NCBI RefSeq assembly: GCF_003815875.1
Contig: NZ_CP033924.1
Span: forward strand, 5,146,001 to 5,210,000
Reading direction: 5' to 3'
Source: Chryseobacterium lactis
GTDB taxonomy: Bacteria; Bacteroidota; Bacteroidia; Flavobacteriales; Weeksellaceae
Length of the DNA stretch: 64,000 bases
The notes beneath the pieces are model-generated. The model ran no database searches. It worked only from the letters and a program-made list of their open reading frames with translations, and was not told where the DNA came from. This document shows positions 1 to 7,917 of this stretch, piece after piece (position 1 is the stretch's first letter; each line of letters begins with the position of its first letter). Made by a program: the position numbers and the translations under genes.

Positions 1-3000
1 AGCTTCCAAAAAATAATACATATTTAGAAGTCAATGATTTTAATGATGGAGAGATACAACTAGTTCAGGATGCCATCCCCCAACTTAAAACATTACTTGA
101 AAACCCAAAAATCAAACATTTACTTCATAACCCCTATTATCTTGACAAGGCAGTTCGTATTATTCCTTTCCTGGAAAGTGAGCAACAATTAGATGAAATA
201 AAATTTAAGAAGTTGATGTGGCAGCACATAGTAGAGAATGGAAATACCGCCAGAGGAGCTGTTTTTTACGAAATTTGTGTAAAAAGATCACGAGAAATGT
301 GCCTCTTCACCGACTTTCCAGGAAGCGAAGACACGATTTCTCAACTTTTGAGGGACAATATTATACAACAGAACGATATCGGAATAAATCCTGAATATAG
401 TCCCTCACACGATATTTTAGAGGATTGGGCGCTGATAAGATTTATTTCAGAGCAAAAAAAGCTGATGCCAGACAGTAGAACTTTCTTAGAATCCATGGAA
501 AATAACCCTGCAATAAAAAGAGCATTTCGGTTGTGGATGGAAGAGTTCTACCTTACTGAGCCGGTCAAATCGGTAAGTTTCGTTCATGAACTTTTGCAAG
601 ATAGCTTATTGTCGCAATCATGGAAAGACGAACTTTTAGTTGTATCACTCCGTTCCAGGAATGCTGCAATACTTTTAGATGCACTAAAAGATAATCTTCT
701 TAACAACGAAGGGCGATTCCTGAAACAGATAATGTTTTTACTCCAGATCGGATGTAAACGTATCGACCCGGCCAAACAAAGTTTAGATCAGTTATTGCCA
801 ACAGGTTCCGGATGGGACTATATTATTGACTTTATTTGGGATAATTATGCTACAATTTCATCGTTCAAAATCGATACCGAATACATAGCACTTATTGAGG
901 CGTGGTCGAAACAACTACCTGACTTCAATCCTCAAATAATCCCATCATGTGCCAAAAGTGTTGCCAACTTTTTGGAAGACTTCGTTCATCGAGTTCAGAA
1001 AGCATTTATTGGAGCGGTAAAATATGATTCAGTGAGCTCGGTATTAGAGCCCTATGTAAAAATAATCTTTCAACTGACCGCTTCGGACCCTTCGTTAGTT
1101 GAAAACTTAATACAGGCTGCTAAAAACCCACATGTTGGAAATGAGCGATGGAATAATATCCAATTTTTAAATCAAATTCGAAAATGTATTACTGAAGGCG
1201 TCATGGCTGACCAAATATGCCGTTTTTTCCCACATGATGTATTGGAGATTGCGAGGGAAGATTGGTTAAATAAAGAAGAAGATAGAAGACCACCTTATAC
1301 TCCTATCCATTTTCGTAGGTCCGATGCAAGGGATTTCGGTTTGAGCCGACGATTTAATACCGAACATGGTTTTCCAAGTGCCTATCACACATTTTTTTAT
1401 TGGATGTTTCTCTATCATCCAGATAAAGCATTAGATTTCATTATCATTTTTTTAAATGCTGCGTTTGAAAAAAACCAAAGCGTTTTAAAATCGCAAGGTG
1501 AGGATATTGAAGATATTACCGTAAGCTTCCACGATGGCACTTCGAAGTCTTATTATGGGACCTATGACTATTGGTCTATGTATCGAAGTAAAAGATCTGA
1601 AAACCGGCATATCGCCTCCTTATTAATGGCTCTTGAAGCTGGACTTTTAGACTTAATTGGGGAAACAACAGATCAACAATTAAAAGGGTACCTTCAAAAA
1701 ATTATCAAAGAATCTAACAATGTTGCATTTCTGGGAATTACGATAAGTGTAATACAAGCACATCCTGAACTTTTAGATGAAAATTCGGTTTGTTTATTAG
1801 GTATACCAATTTTTTTCTGGTGGGAATCAAGCCGATGGATGTCAGAATTATATACTAATGAAGTATTCAATGATGATGAATACGAGAAAAATGAAAGAAC
1901 CAAGTCCAATTCAAAAGTTCACCGGCGAAAATACTATCAGGGCCTCGTAGGTTTTGTTTTTGATTATATGTTTATCTATCGGACCCATAATGATCTATTA
2001 TATAAGGAAATTGATAAAATGTGGGAACAGGCTCCAGCTGAGGAATTTCAATGGAGAAAGTTTCTATTTGATATGGATGCCCGTAAATACCAATTTATAC
2101 CAGTTGAATATAACGGTAAAAAAATGCTCCAGATTCAACCAGCCTATGATGAGGAAGTTCGAAAAAATGTGACAGAAACTAATGATCTTGACACAATACC
2201 AGCTGTTAATGTTATCTGGGCAAAAGATGCGTATGACAATAAACCTATTGATGATCACCATTACGAAAAGTGGCGAGAAGGATATGATTATATTCAACAA
2301 TCAAAGGGTCACTTTGATTTTATGACTTCGAAAACTCTGATGGCATCATTAGGTTTACGCGATTTTTTTACAGAAATGGACGAGGAGCAATTAGTATGGT
2401 GCCGGAAAATAATCATGGACTTTGCAGAAAAAAATCTGATGGGCCAAGAATCTATGGATATGTATCTTGACGTTTTTGGTAAGCAGGCGGCTCTTACTGG
2501 TCTTTCATATAATATTAATTACGGAACAGACGAAAAAACTATACTGAAAATAAAGGAATTAATTTTTCGATTGCTTATAAGTGGATTGGACGAACAGGAA
2601 CGAATTGCGCTTCAAGCTGGGATAGCACATCAACTCGTAAAAGATGATCCTGATTTTGTATTAAATTGCTGGTATGGCCTGTTATCCTTCATAGAATACA
2701 AAAAAGAAATGAATTCTATTGAACAACGCCGCAGGGATGCTATGTGGATGTACGGGGAGGAAACGGAAAATGAGAATACAGATGTTGTAAAGGAGGAAGA
2801 ATTTGTGGATCATTTAACAACAGTGGTTCTTAATGGCAGTATTGAAAAACCTGCAAAACTATCATTCACTCTTGATATGCCCACTCACTGGCTTCTTGAT
2901 GATGCTCTGCGCATTATACCTTGGACAACGACAGTTGCGGAACAACATAACATGGTACAAGAAGTTCTTAAACTTCACCTGGAATTTTTAGGAGACAAAA

Positions 3001-3683
3001 AATCTTGGAGCAAGTCTGATTTTTTTGAAAGTAGACATGCATTCACGTTCTTCTATCCAAGATTTTTACTTTCACAATCCGTTGAAATTTCAAAGCCTCT
3101 TTTTAAGGAATTATTGAATCTTACCATAACTGAAGACAAAAAGCTAAATACCACTGATGTAACAAATTATTTGTATCGGCTCCTCAAAGAATTTATCCGG
3201 TCTGTTGCAAATGGCTCACCTAAAGATAATTTTTGGGCACTCTGGGATGTTTTACGAGAGTGGACACTTGAGAATGAAACAACGGTTTACATACCGCTCT
3301 TTTTTATGGATCTTGATTGGACTGCGGAATCGGAAAATTGGCATGTGCTTGAAGGAAAAAGCCTTTATTATAAAGAGTTTATTACCAAATATGGATTTAA
3401 CAAAATAAACGAGTGCATCAAATTTTTGAGTGGTGTGGCTTTTCAGCAGTTTATGCCGGAATCTTTAAGTTGGGTGGCCTTGATGCTTAAAAGCCAAAAT
3501 GCTTACGAAGTGAATAGGAAGCTATTGGAAAACTTCGCTGAGAAAGCTTTTTACAAATATGGAAACGACATAAAAACTAACAAAGAATTGCTGGCTGATT
3601 ATCTCTTTATCTTGGATTTTCTAATAACTATCATTTCCCCAAAAGCATACATGTTGAAAGATGAATTAATACAGTACAAATAA
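1..3683 (+). CDS. STAND-type NTPase, C-terminal part (5' end outside window)
   Basis: The reading frame is open from base 3 with no stop, so the gene begins upstream and at least 1227 residues are visible. The first visible residues (NPYYLDKAVRI, then a KFKKLMWQHIVENG segment and SHDILEDWALIRFI at about base 408-450) match what usually follows the ATPase core in STAND/NACHT-like proteins: the winged-helix region with its 'HDxLxDWAL' signature. The remaining ~1000 residues are helical and low in recognisable motifs, as expected of a TPR/HEAT-like sensor. No Walker motifs are seen because that part lies outside. The ATG at 216 is internal, not the start. It is followed 4 bases later by a PD-(D/E)XK nuclease on the same strand, suggesting an operon. 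Large STAND proteins with nuclease effectors act in anti-phage defence (Avs-type); that role is inferred. Confidence 0.6.
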   Translation, partial: LPKNNTYLEVNDFNDGEIQLVQDAIPQLKTLLENPKIKHLLHNPYYLDKAVRIIPFLESEQQLDEIKFKKLMWQHIVENGNTARGAVFYEICVKRSREMCLFTDFPGSEDTISQLLRDNIIQQNDIGINPEYSPSHDILEDWALIRFISEQKKLMPDSRTFLESMENNPAIKRAFRLWMEEFYLTEPVKSVSFVHELLQDSLLSQSWKDELLVVSLRSRNAAILLDALKDNLLNNEGRFLKQIMFLLQIGCKRIDPAKQSLDQLLPTGSGWDYIIDFIWDNYATISSFKIDTEYIALIEAWSKQLPDFNPQIIPSCAKSVANFLEDFVHRVQKAFIGAVKYDSVSSVLEPYVKIIFQLTASDPSLVENLIQAAKNPHVGNERWNNIQFLNQIRKCITEGVMADQICRFFPHDVLEIAREDWLNKEEDRRPPYTPIHFRRSDARDFGLSRRFNTEHGFPSAYHTFFYWMFLYHPDKALDFIIIFLNAAFEKNQSVLKSQGEDIEDITVSFHDGTSKSYYGTYDYWSMYRSKRSENRHIASLLMALEAGLLDLIGETTDQQLKGYLQKIIKESNNVAFLGITISVIQAHPELLDENSVCLLGIPIFFWWESSRWMSELYTNEVFNDDEYEKNERTKSNSKVHRRKYYQGLVGFVFDYMFIYRTHNDLLYKEIDKMWEQAPAEEFQWRKFLFDMDARKYQFIPVEYNGKKMLQIQPAYDEEVRKNVTETNDLDTIPAVNVIWAKDAYDNKPIDDHHYEKWREGYDYIQQSKGHFDFMTSKTLMASLGLRDFFTEMDEEQLVWCRKIIMDFAEKNLMGQESMDMYLDVFGKQAALTGLSYNINYGTDEKTILKIKELIFRLLISGLDEQERIALQAGIAHQLVKDDPDFVLNCWYGLLSFIEYKKEMNSIEQRRRDAMWMYGEETENENTDVVKEEEFVDHLTTVVLNGSIEKPAKLSFTLDMPTHWLLDDALRIIPWTTTVAEQHNMVQEVLKLHLEFLGDKKSWSKSDFFESRHAFTFFYPRFLLSQSVEISKPLFKELLNLTITEDKKLNTTDVTNYLYRLLKEFIRSVANGSPKDNFWALWDVLREWTLENETTVYIPLFFMDLDWTAESENWHVLEGKSLYYKEFITKYGFNKINECIKFLSGVAFQQFMPESLSWVALMLKSQNAYEVNRKLLENFAEKAFYKYGNDIKTNKELLADYLFILDFLITIISPKAYMLKDELIQYK

Positions 3684-3687
3684 AAAT

Positions 3688-4218
3688 ATGAAAATAGAAA
3701 TCATTGTAAAAAATATCAAAGACGCCATAAATGTTCTACTTGAAAAAGAAACTGGTAATCTAGCAAGAGGTCTTAATGAACTTAATATTTCTACTCATCT
3801 GGCCTTTTATTTAAAGCCTTTTTTCCCCCAGTTCGACGTTGATCCCGAATATAATGGTGACATAGATAAGCCAAATGATAGGAAGGCGCTGGATATAGCA
3901 GAAAATCGCATGATGGAAATAGGTTTTAAACCAAATGAAAATGATAATTACAAAATAAGTCCTGACATCATTATTCATCGAAGGCAGACAAACGACCATA
4001 ACTTAGTTGTAATCGAAGTAAAAAAGGACAGCCATACAAGAAAACATAAAGAATTTGACCTGATTAAACTTGAACACCTAACCATTGATTTTCTTGGTAA
4101 TCATTACAATTACAAATTAGGTATAGCAATAATTTTTGGAACTAAAAAGAATACGGGCAAATACGATATTCGTTTTTTCCAAAACGGCAGGGAATTCCTG
4201 GAAGAAAACATAGTTTAG
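3688..4218 (+). CDS. Stand-alone PD-(D/E)XK-family nuclease-like protein
   Basis: A 176-residue protein with the classic restriction-endonuclease-fold layout: a conserved acidic residue in DPEYN (E54), SPDIIIHRR giving D93, then a beta strand LVVIEVKK giving E110-x-K112. This D...ExK arrangement is the metal-dependent catalytic site of PD-(D/E)XK nucleases. There is no DNA-binding domain or other fusion. Its start is 4 bases after the stop of the STAND protein, so the two are very probably co-transcribed and the nuclease may be the effector switched on by the NTPase; that link is inference. Its 3' end overlaps the convergent gene by 4 bases. The family could also include non-defence nucleases. 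Confidence 0.6.
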   Translation: MKIEIIVKNIKDAINVLLEKETGNLARGLNELNISTHLAFYLKPFFPQFDVDPEYNGDIDKPNDRKALDIAENRMMEIGFKPNENDNYKISPDIIIHRRQTNDHNLVVIEVKKDSHTRKHKEFDLIKLEHLTIDFLGNHYNYKLGIAIIFGTKKNTGKYDIRFFQNGREFLEENIV

Positions 4219-4751
4219 TACTTATAATCTATGTATTTTAATAATTGCATCACTGAATAGTCTATTTTCATAATGTATTCGTCTTCGCCGCCGTAGTCTC
4301 GTAGAAATCGGTCAGAAAAACCGTATCCGCCATTAGCTTTTGCTTTTTTTAATACATCGCTAAGGGGGTAAAAGGTATTTCTGTATTTCCCTTTATTGAT
4401 TTCCAATGATGGCAGACAATCTTTTGTATCGCATATAATCCAATAGCCTTTTCGCTCACCGAATCTTACAGCCGAATATGCCGTATTTGTAAAGCTCGCA
4501 ATGTATTCTGCTTTAGATCTACGGGGAATGCTTCTGATCAGTATAGGTTTCGTCTTTGGGATGAAATTTCTTAATACAATTTCCCATACGTCATAATAAG
4601 CCTTAAATTTTTCACTTCGGTCCGTATAGACCCAGTTACAGATAAAGGTTATTGTATCGGCTGAAGGTATGATATCTTTCTCAAAAATATCAATTAGGTT
4701 TTGAGCTATTTCTTGCTTTTTGGAAGTTGTTAGGCGATAATAATCCTTCAT
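4215..4751 (-). CDS. Possible ADP-ribosyltransferase-like small protein (hypothetical)
   Basis: 178 residues, not recognised as a named family. A pattern reminiscent of R-S-E ADP-ribosyltransferases can be seen in order: R73 in LIRSI, S86-F87-T88 in IASFTNTAYSAVRF (like the S-T-S strand followed by a helix), and E156-x-E158 in GGEDEYIM (like the terminal ExE motif). The R73 to S86 distance of 13 residues is shorter than in typical members, so this is only suggestive. It lies 33 bases downstream of the two-TM gene on the same strand, likely one operon. Its stop overlaps that of the convergent nuclease gene. A toxin or effector role is speculative. Confidence 0.5.
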   Translation of the reverse strand: MKDYYRLTTSKKQEIAQNLIDIFEKDIIPSADTITFICNWVYTDRSEKFKAYYDVWEIVLRNFIPKTKPILIRSIPRRSKAEYIASFTNTAYSAVRFGERKGYWIICDTKDCLPSLEINKGKYRNTFYPLSDVLKKAKANGGYGFSDRFLRDYGGEDEYIMKIDYSVMQLLKYIDYKY

Positions 4752-4784
4752 GATTGCTTTATTTTTTTGGGAGAAAAGGGTAAA

Positions 4785-5525
4785 TTAATTATTGTATTTA
4801 ATGTAGCGCTCTAAAGCGCTTTGATATGCGAGAGAATCTATAATTCTGTCGCTCGGAAGACTTGCAAGATACATTTCCAAAAGATCTTCCGTCGCATTAT
4901 CATACTTCACTCCAATTACACTTCCAAGGAAAACAAAAAGAAAATTTTGACCAAAATAAGTATATGCTGCAGATTGGTATATTCCTCCACAACCTTGTTG
5001 TTTTTTATTATTTGATTCAAATGCTGGGATTAAATTCGCAAAATATTTGTTAAAAAGAGCTCGTAATTGCTTTTTATTTTCAATCGCAAAAGCGGGATAT
5101 AAATCTTCAAAAAGCTGATACCTAATGTTGATAAACTCTCTCCTGAATAATGGATTTTCGTCTTTAACGACATCAATTCTAGCATCAGTGATGGTTTTCC
5201 AATCAGAATATCGGTCAAGTCTAACCTTGTCAATATTTGCTCTTTCTGCTGCTTTAAGCCTTTCAATACCGTAATAAGCGAGTATGATTGTGATTGTTGC
5301 GGCAAACAATCCATTAAATTTGCTGAATTGATTAATGTAAAAACTCATACCATCAGGTGAAAAGTCGAAATGATTTTCGAACAGTAACCTTTGAGTTGAA
5401 ATAAATGCAATAAATGATAATACAAACATGCATATGGCAACCAATATGATTATAAATCTGAAAATAGACCCGATGTTCAGAATTGATTCTAGGTATCGAT
5501 AAATAAGTTGAGAAATACTTTTCAT
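4785..5525 (-). CDS. Hypothetical protein with two N-terminal membrane segments
   Basis: 246 residues. Two hydrophobic helices are visible: FIIILVAICMFVLSFIAFI at about residues 23-41 and LFAATITIILAYYGIERL at about 73-90, followed by a charged cytosolic domain of ~150 residues with RYSDWKTITDARIDVV and REFINIRYQLFEDLYPAF. No known family is recognised. It is the first gene of a two-gene minus-strand operon with the ART-like protein. A membrane anchor paired with a small possible enzyme, placed against a STAND/nuclease operon, fits the style of defence or abortive-infection modules, but the function is unknown. Confidence 0.6.
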   Translation of the reverse strand: MKSISQLIYRYLESILNIGSIFRFIIILVAICMFVLSFIAFISTQRLLFENHFDFSPDGMSFYINQFSKFNGLFAATITIILAYYGIERLKAAERANIDKVRLDRYSDWKTITDARIDVVKDENPLFRREFINIRYQLFEDLYPAFAIENKKQLRALFNKYFANLIPAFESNNKKQQGCGGIYQSAAYTYFGQNFLFVFLGSVIGVKYDNATEDLLEMYLASLPSDRIIDSLAYQSALERYIKYNN

Positions 5526-6132
5526 TATTGGTCGCTTTTATAGATAACTAAGATATAAAAAAATAGTAAAATTAGAAGAATGATAATGCGTATCAAATCG
5601 TTAGTGTGTTCAACTAAATTTTTAACAGAGGAATCAGCTGTAAACTTACGAGTAAAAAAAGAATGGTGTTAATCAGAAAATAAATAAAACATCAGCAAAT
5701 AAATCATTTACTTCTTCACAAATATTTCATCTTGTGATACAAAACGTCTTTTTAATTCACAAAAACGATGGTGAATTCACCAGTGATTTCACCACCGATC
5801 TAAAGTTATTTTTGGATAAATAAAAACTATTAAATACTTTATTAAGCTGATTATCAATGCGTTGAGAAAAATAAGATAATATCAATAACTAACTGAATAA
5901 CAGTTATATACGCAAAAAAAACTTACTTATAAACTGGGCATTTTGTCCCTCATTTTTAAAATTATAAAGTTTAAACACAAGTATGAACTTAAAAATCTGT
6001 CAGAAATGAGCAATTTTTACTATTATCAAATCGTCAAAATATAACTCATTTTTTGATCATTATGCTTCCTAAAAAATTGACAATAATTTCTTGAATTACA
6101 GTGGGAAATAATGAAAGTTGTTTCTATTATAT
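5526..6132. other. Long AT-rich intergenic stretch with a 12-bp palindrome
   Basis: About 600 bases with no credible reading frame. It holds a perfect palindrome GGTGAATTCACC at 5770-5781 immediately followed by an imperfect partner, GTGATTTCAC (5783-5792), giving two dyads side by side as a dimeric-regulator site would. The octamer-plus TGTCCCTCA occurs at 5944-5952 and again, near the candidate small RNA, as TGTCCCTC plus A at 6203-6211. No tRNA or integrase was seen that would define an attachment site. Confidence 0.4.
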
Positions 6133-6133
6133 T

Positions 6134-6163
6134 TTGTTCATTTTTATAAAATCCGTAAATTTG
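6134..6163 (+). promoter_or_regulatory. Bacteroidetes-type promoter for the candidate small RNA
   Basis: TTTTG ending at 6136, a 19-base spacer, and TAAATTTG at 6156-6163, an exact fit to the Bacteroidetes consensus (TTG, 17-23 bases, TAnnTTTG). Transcription would start near 6168. No open reading frame with a believable product follows; a rho-independent terminator ends 160 bases downstream. Confidence 0.55.
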
Positions 6164-6167
6164 TAAG

Positions 6168-6326
6168 AGTTATTATTGGTTTGTGCGAATTTATCCCTTA
6201 TATGTCCCTCAATGGTGACAGACCATTGAAAACTAGGACTTTCCAAGTTCTGTATCGGAAAATAATCCAACAGCTAAAAAAAATAATAAATACACATATC
6301 AGTCCCTATATACAGGGACTTTTTTA
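6168..6326 (+). ncRNA. Candidate structured small RNA of about 159 nt
   Basis: Bounded by a consensus promoter (6134-6163) and an intrinsic terminator (6301-6326). Between them are two compact hairpins: TCAATGGT/ACCATTGA (6209-6216 and 6222-6229, 8 perfect pairs, 5-base loop GACAG) and AGGACTT/AAGTTCT (6235-6241 and 6245-6251, one G-U pair, 3-base loop). The 50 bases after them are A-rich and unstructured. A reading frame of 44 codons from ATG 6202 to 6336 covers the same span, but it would read through all three hairpins and the terminator, so RNA is preferred. It does not resemble tmRNA, RNase P RNA, SRP RNA or 6S RNA. It lies between the accessory pair 4215-5525 and DUF1826. Confidence 0.45.
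6301..6326 (+). terminator. Intrinsic terminator
   Basis: AGTCCCT (6301-6307), 6-base loop, AGGGACT (6314-6320) followed by TTTTTATT on the plus strand. The T-run is only on this strand, so it ends a plus-strand transcript, although both neighbouring genes are on the minus strand. Confidence 0.75.
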
Positions 6327-6332
6327 TTGGCT

Positions 6333-7031
6333 TTAACAAATCAAAAGCAACCGATATTCACCATCATTTTCAACCGGAGCTCTGTGAACACAAGGTAAGA
6401 CTTTCTGCTCCGGATGATCTACCGCCAGTCGCCAGAGATTTCCCAATCCCAGATTGACAGGTTCCGCATTCGGTTTAGGCTGATAATGGAGATCAAAGAA
6501 ATTGTCTTTCAAAAAGGCTTCAAATTCAGATTCCGGACCGTCATGTAGTTCTTTGAGCTTATCCCGGATTTCAGGAATCAGGATTTTTTGGATAACCTGG
6601 TTATTGGGTATGATATCGCTGGCAGCACCATAATAGGTACATAAAAAAGTATCAGTACCCACAGGTGAACGATCTACATGAAAAGAATACACATCAGTGG
6701 AAATAAAGTCGAATTCTTCATCCCGATCATAATTTTTAAGCAGATTGAGTGAAGGCGATGCTCCAAAATCAGTGAGCAACTGCATATCATTTAAAATCGT
6801 TTCTTTGGCCATATTTCCTTTTTCCGACAATTGCAGAGCTAAAAGGTCTTCAACGGAAACTTCTGTAATATTTTCATTTAACTGAAGTTGAGATACAATT
6901 TCTTTAAAGTCTCCTGTTAAATTTCTTTGCCAGCAAATTGCATTCATTCTTCCTTGAAAACCGGTATTTACGAGTTCAGAAAAAGTAGAAACTACATCAA
7001 TTTGATTGTTATCAGAAAATATATTGTCCAT
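6333..7031 (-). CDS. DUF1826-like protein
   Basis: 232 residues from the ATG at 7031. The frame extends up to a TTG at 7070, but that codon lies inside a promoter -7 box, so the ATG is chosen. The C-terminal half matches the DUF1826 pattern: FHVDRSPVGTDTFLCTYYGAASD (His/Asp then Thr-Tyr-Gly), later KVLPCVHRAPV near the end. The biochemical role of DUF1826 is unknown; in proteobacteria it often sits beside COG0523 metal chaperones, which are absent here. It is soluble, with no signal peptide, and transcribed alone. Confidence 0.6.
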   Translation of the reverse strand: MDNIFSDNNQIDVVSTFSELVNTGFQGRMNAICWQRNLTGDFKEIVSQLQLNENITEVSVEDLLALQLSEKGNMAKETILNDMQLLTDFGASPSLNLLKNYDRDEEFDFISTDVYSFHVDRSPVGTDTFLCTYYGAASDIIPNNQVIQKILIPEIRDKLKELHDGPESEFEAFLKDNFFDLHYQPKPNAEPVNLGLGNLWRLAVDHPEQKVLPCVHRAPVENDGEYRLLLIC

Positions 7032-7067
7032 ATTGAGAATAAAATAATTGAATCGCTTAGTGCTTTG

Positions 7068-7075
7068 CAAAAATA
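7068..7075 (-). promoter_or_regulatory. -7 element upstream of the DUF1826 gene
   Basis: On the minus strand TATTTTTG, matching TAnnTTTG, with a predicted start near 7061 and a leader of ~30 bases to ATG 7031. The -33 element is poor. It decides the start codon of the gene: the upstream in-frame TTG at 7070 would not be transcribed. Confidence 0.45.
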
Positions 7076-7146
7076 ATGAATAGATTAAAAGTAATGCCAG
7101 CTAAATATGTTTTTAAACACCATCAACCATCATTACTAAAATACAA

Positions 7147-7177
7147 AACCCTATACTTCTCTTCGAAATACAGGGTT
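7147..7177 (-). terminator. Probable terminator after the 174-residue secreted protein gene
   Basis: On the minus strand AACCCT(G)TA ... TA(T)AGGGTT with a TTTTGTATTTT tail. It would stop transcription coming from 7324-9240 before the DUF1826 promoter. Confidence 0.5.
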
Positions 7178-7323
7178 ACTGATACCGGATCGTGTATCCG
7201 ACACCAACATCAATCACTTATCTGAACTATTTCAGTATATAAAATCTTCAGCCGAAAAAAAAATAAACCAACAACAACTTTATGAAAAACAGAAACCAAT
7301 AAACGGCTGAAGAATATTTTGAA

Positions 7324-7848
7324 TTACGGCTGCCAAAAGGTCCATACCTTTCCATTATAAACAGCCAGCTGTTTCTTTACGGTATCATAAACCATCATTC
7401 CTGCACTTGGGTCGATAATGTTAAGGTGTGGACTGGCTACTTTTGGTAAAACCATTGCTTTATCAGCATCGGCAAGGACCAATATACCTTTAGTGGTATC
7501 CGTTCCGCCTGCACCTGAACTGATGCATACTTTGGCTCCCGGCTGCTCTGTTTTATCTGCTCCCTGAATACTTACATCTGCTGCTCCTGTAGTATCTACA
7601 CTCAGATCAAACCAGCTGTTGGCATCTTTAAGGTACTTTACTTTACGATCACTGACATCATAAAGAATAGTACCTTTCTCTGTGATATTACTTTTATCGG
7701 TAACGTAAGGAAGGATCAATCCTTTGTTCTCTGTGTCACCAAATTGCAGGGAAACCGATCCATTGCTTACATTTTCTCTGTTGATCCCTATTTGAGCCTG
7801 CAACAGACCAACGATCAACAGCCCGGCTAATTTTAATATTTTTCTCAT
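7324..7848 (-). CDS. Secreted protein with C-terminal 'GMMVYD' module
   Basis: 174 residues with a Sec signal peptide (RKILKLAGLLIVGLLQAQ, cleavage near residue 19). The body has two short repeats of the type 'GTILYDVSDRKVKYLKDANSW' and 'GMMVYDTVKKQLAVYNGKVW', i.e. a 'GxxxYD...KxxxYxxxxW' unit found twice. The same unit ends the larger protein encoded just upstream (7918-9240), so the pair is probably one cell-surface or secreted system. Function unknown. The leader has the same ACACAAATG start context as the upstream gene. Gap to that gene 69 bases. Confidence 0.6.
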   Translation of the reverse strand: MRKILKLAGLLIVGLLQAQIGINRENVSNGSVSLQFGDTENKGLILPYVTDKSNITEKGTILYDVSDRKVKYLKDANSWFDLSVDTTGAADVSIQGADKTEQPGAKVCISSGAGGTDTTKGILVLADADKAMVLPKVASPHLNIIDPSAGMMVYDTVKKQLAVYNGKVWTFWQP

Positions 7849-7917
7849 TTGTGTTCTTTATTATTTATTTTGGTTAAAAACTATAAGATTAAGCACCTAT
7901 ATTCTATCACTTTATAA

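Noticed and set aside
6118..6336. 72-codon plus-strand ORF over the small-RNA region
   Set aside because: Starts with TTG upstream of the promoter, runs across three hairpins and the terminator, and resembles no protein. The RNA explanation fits better.
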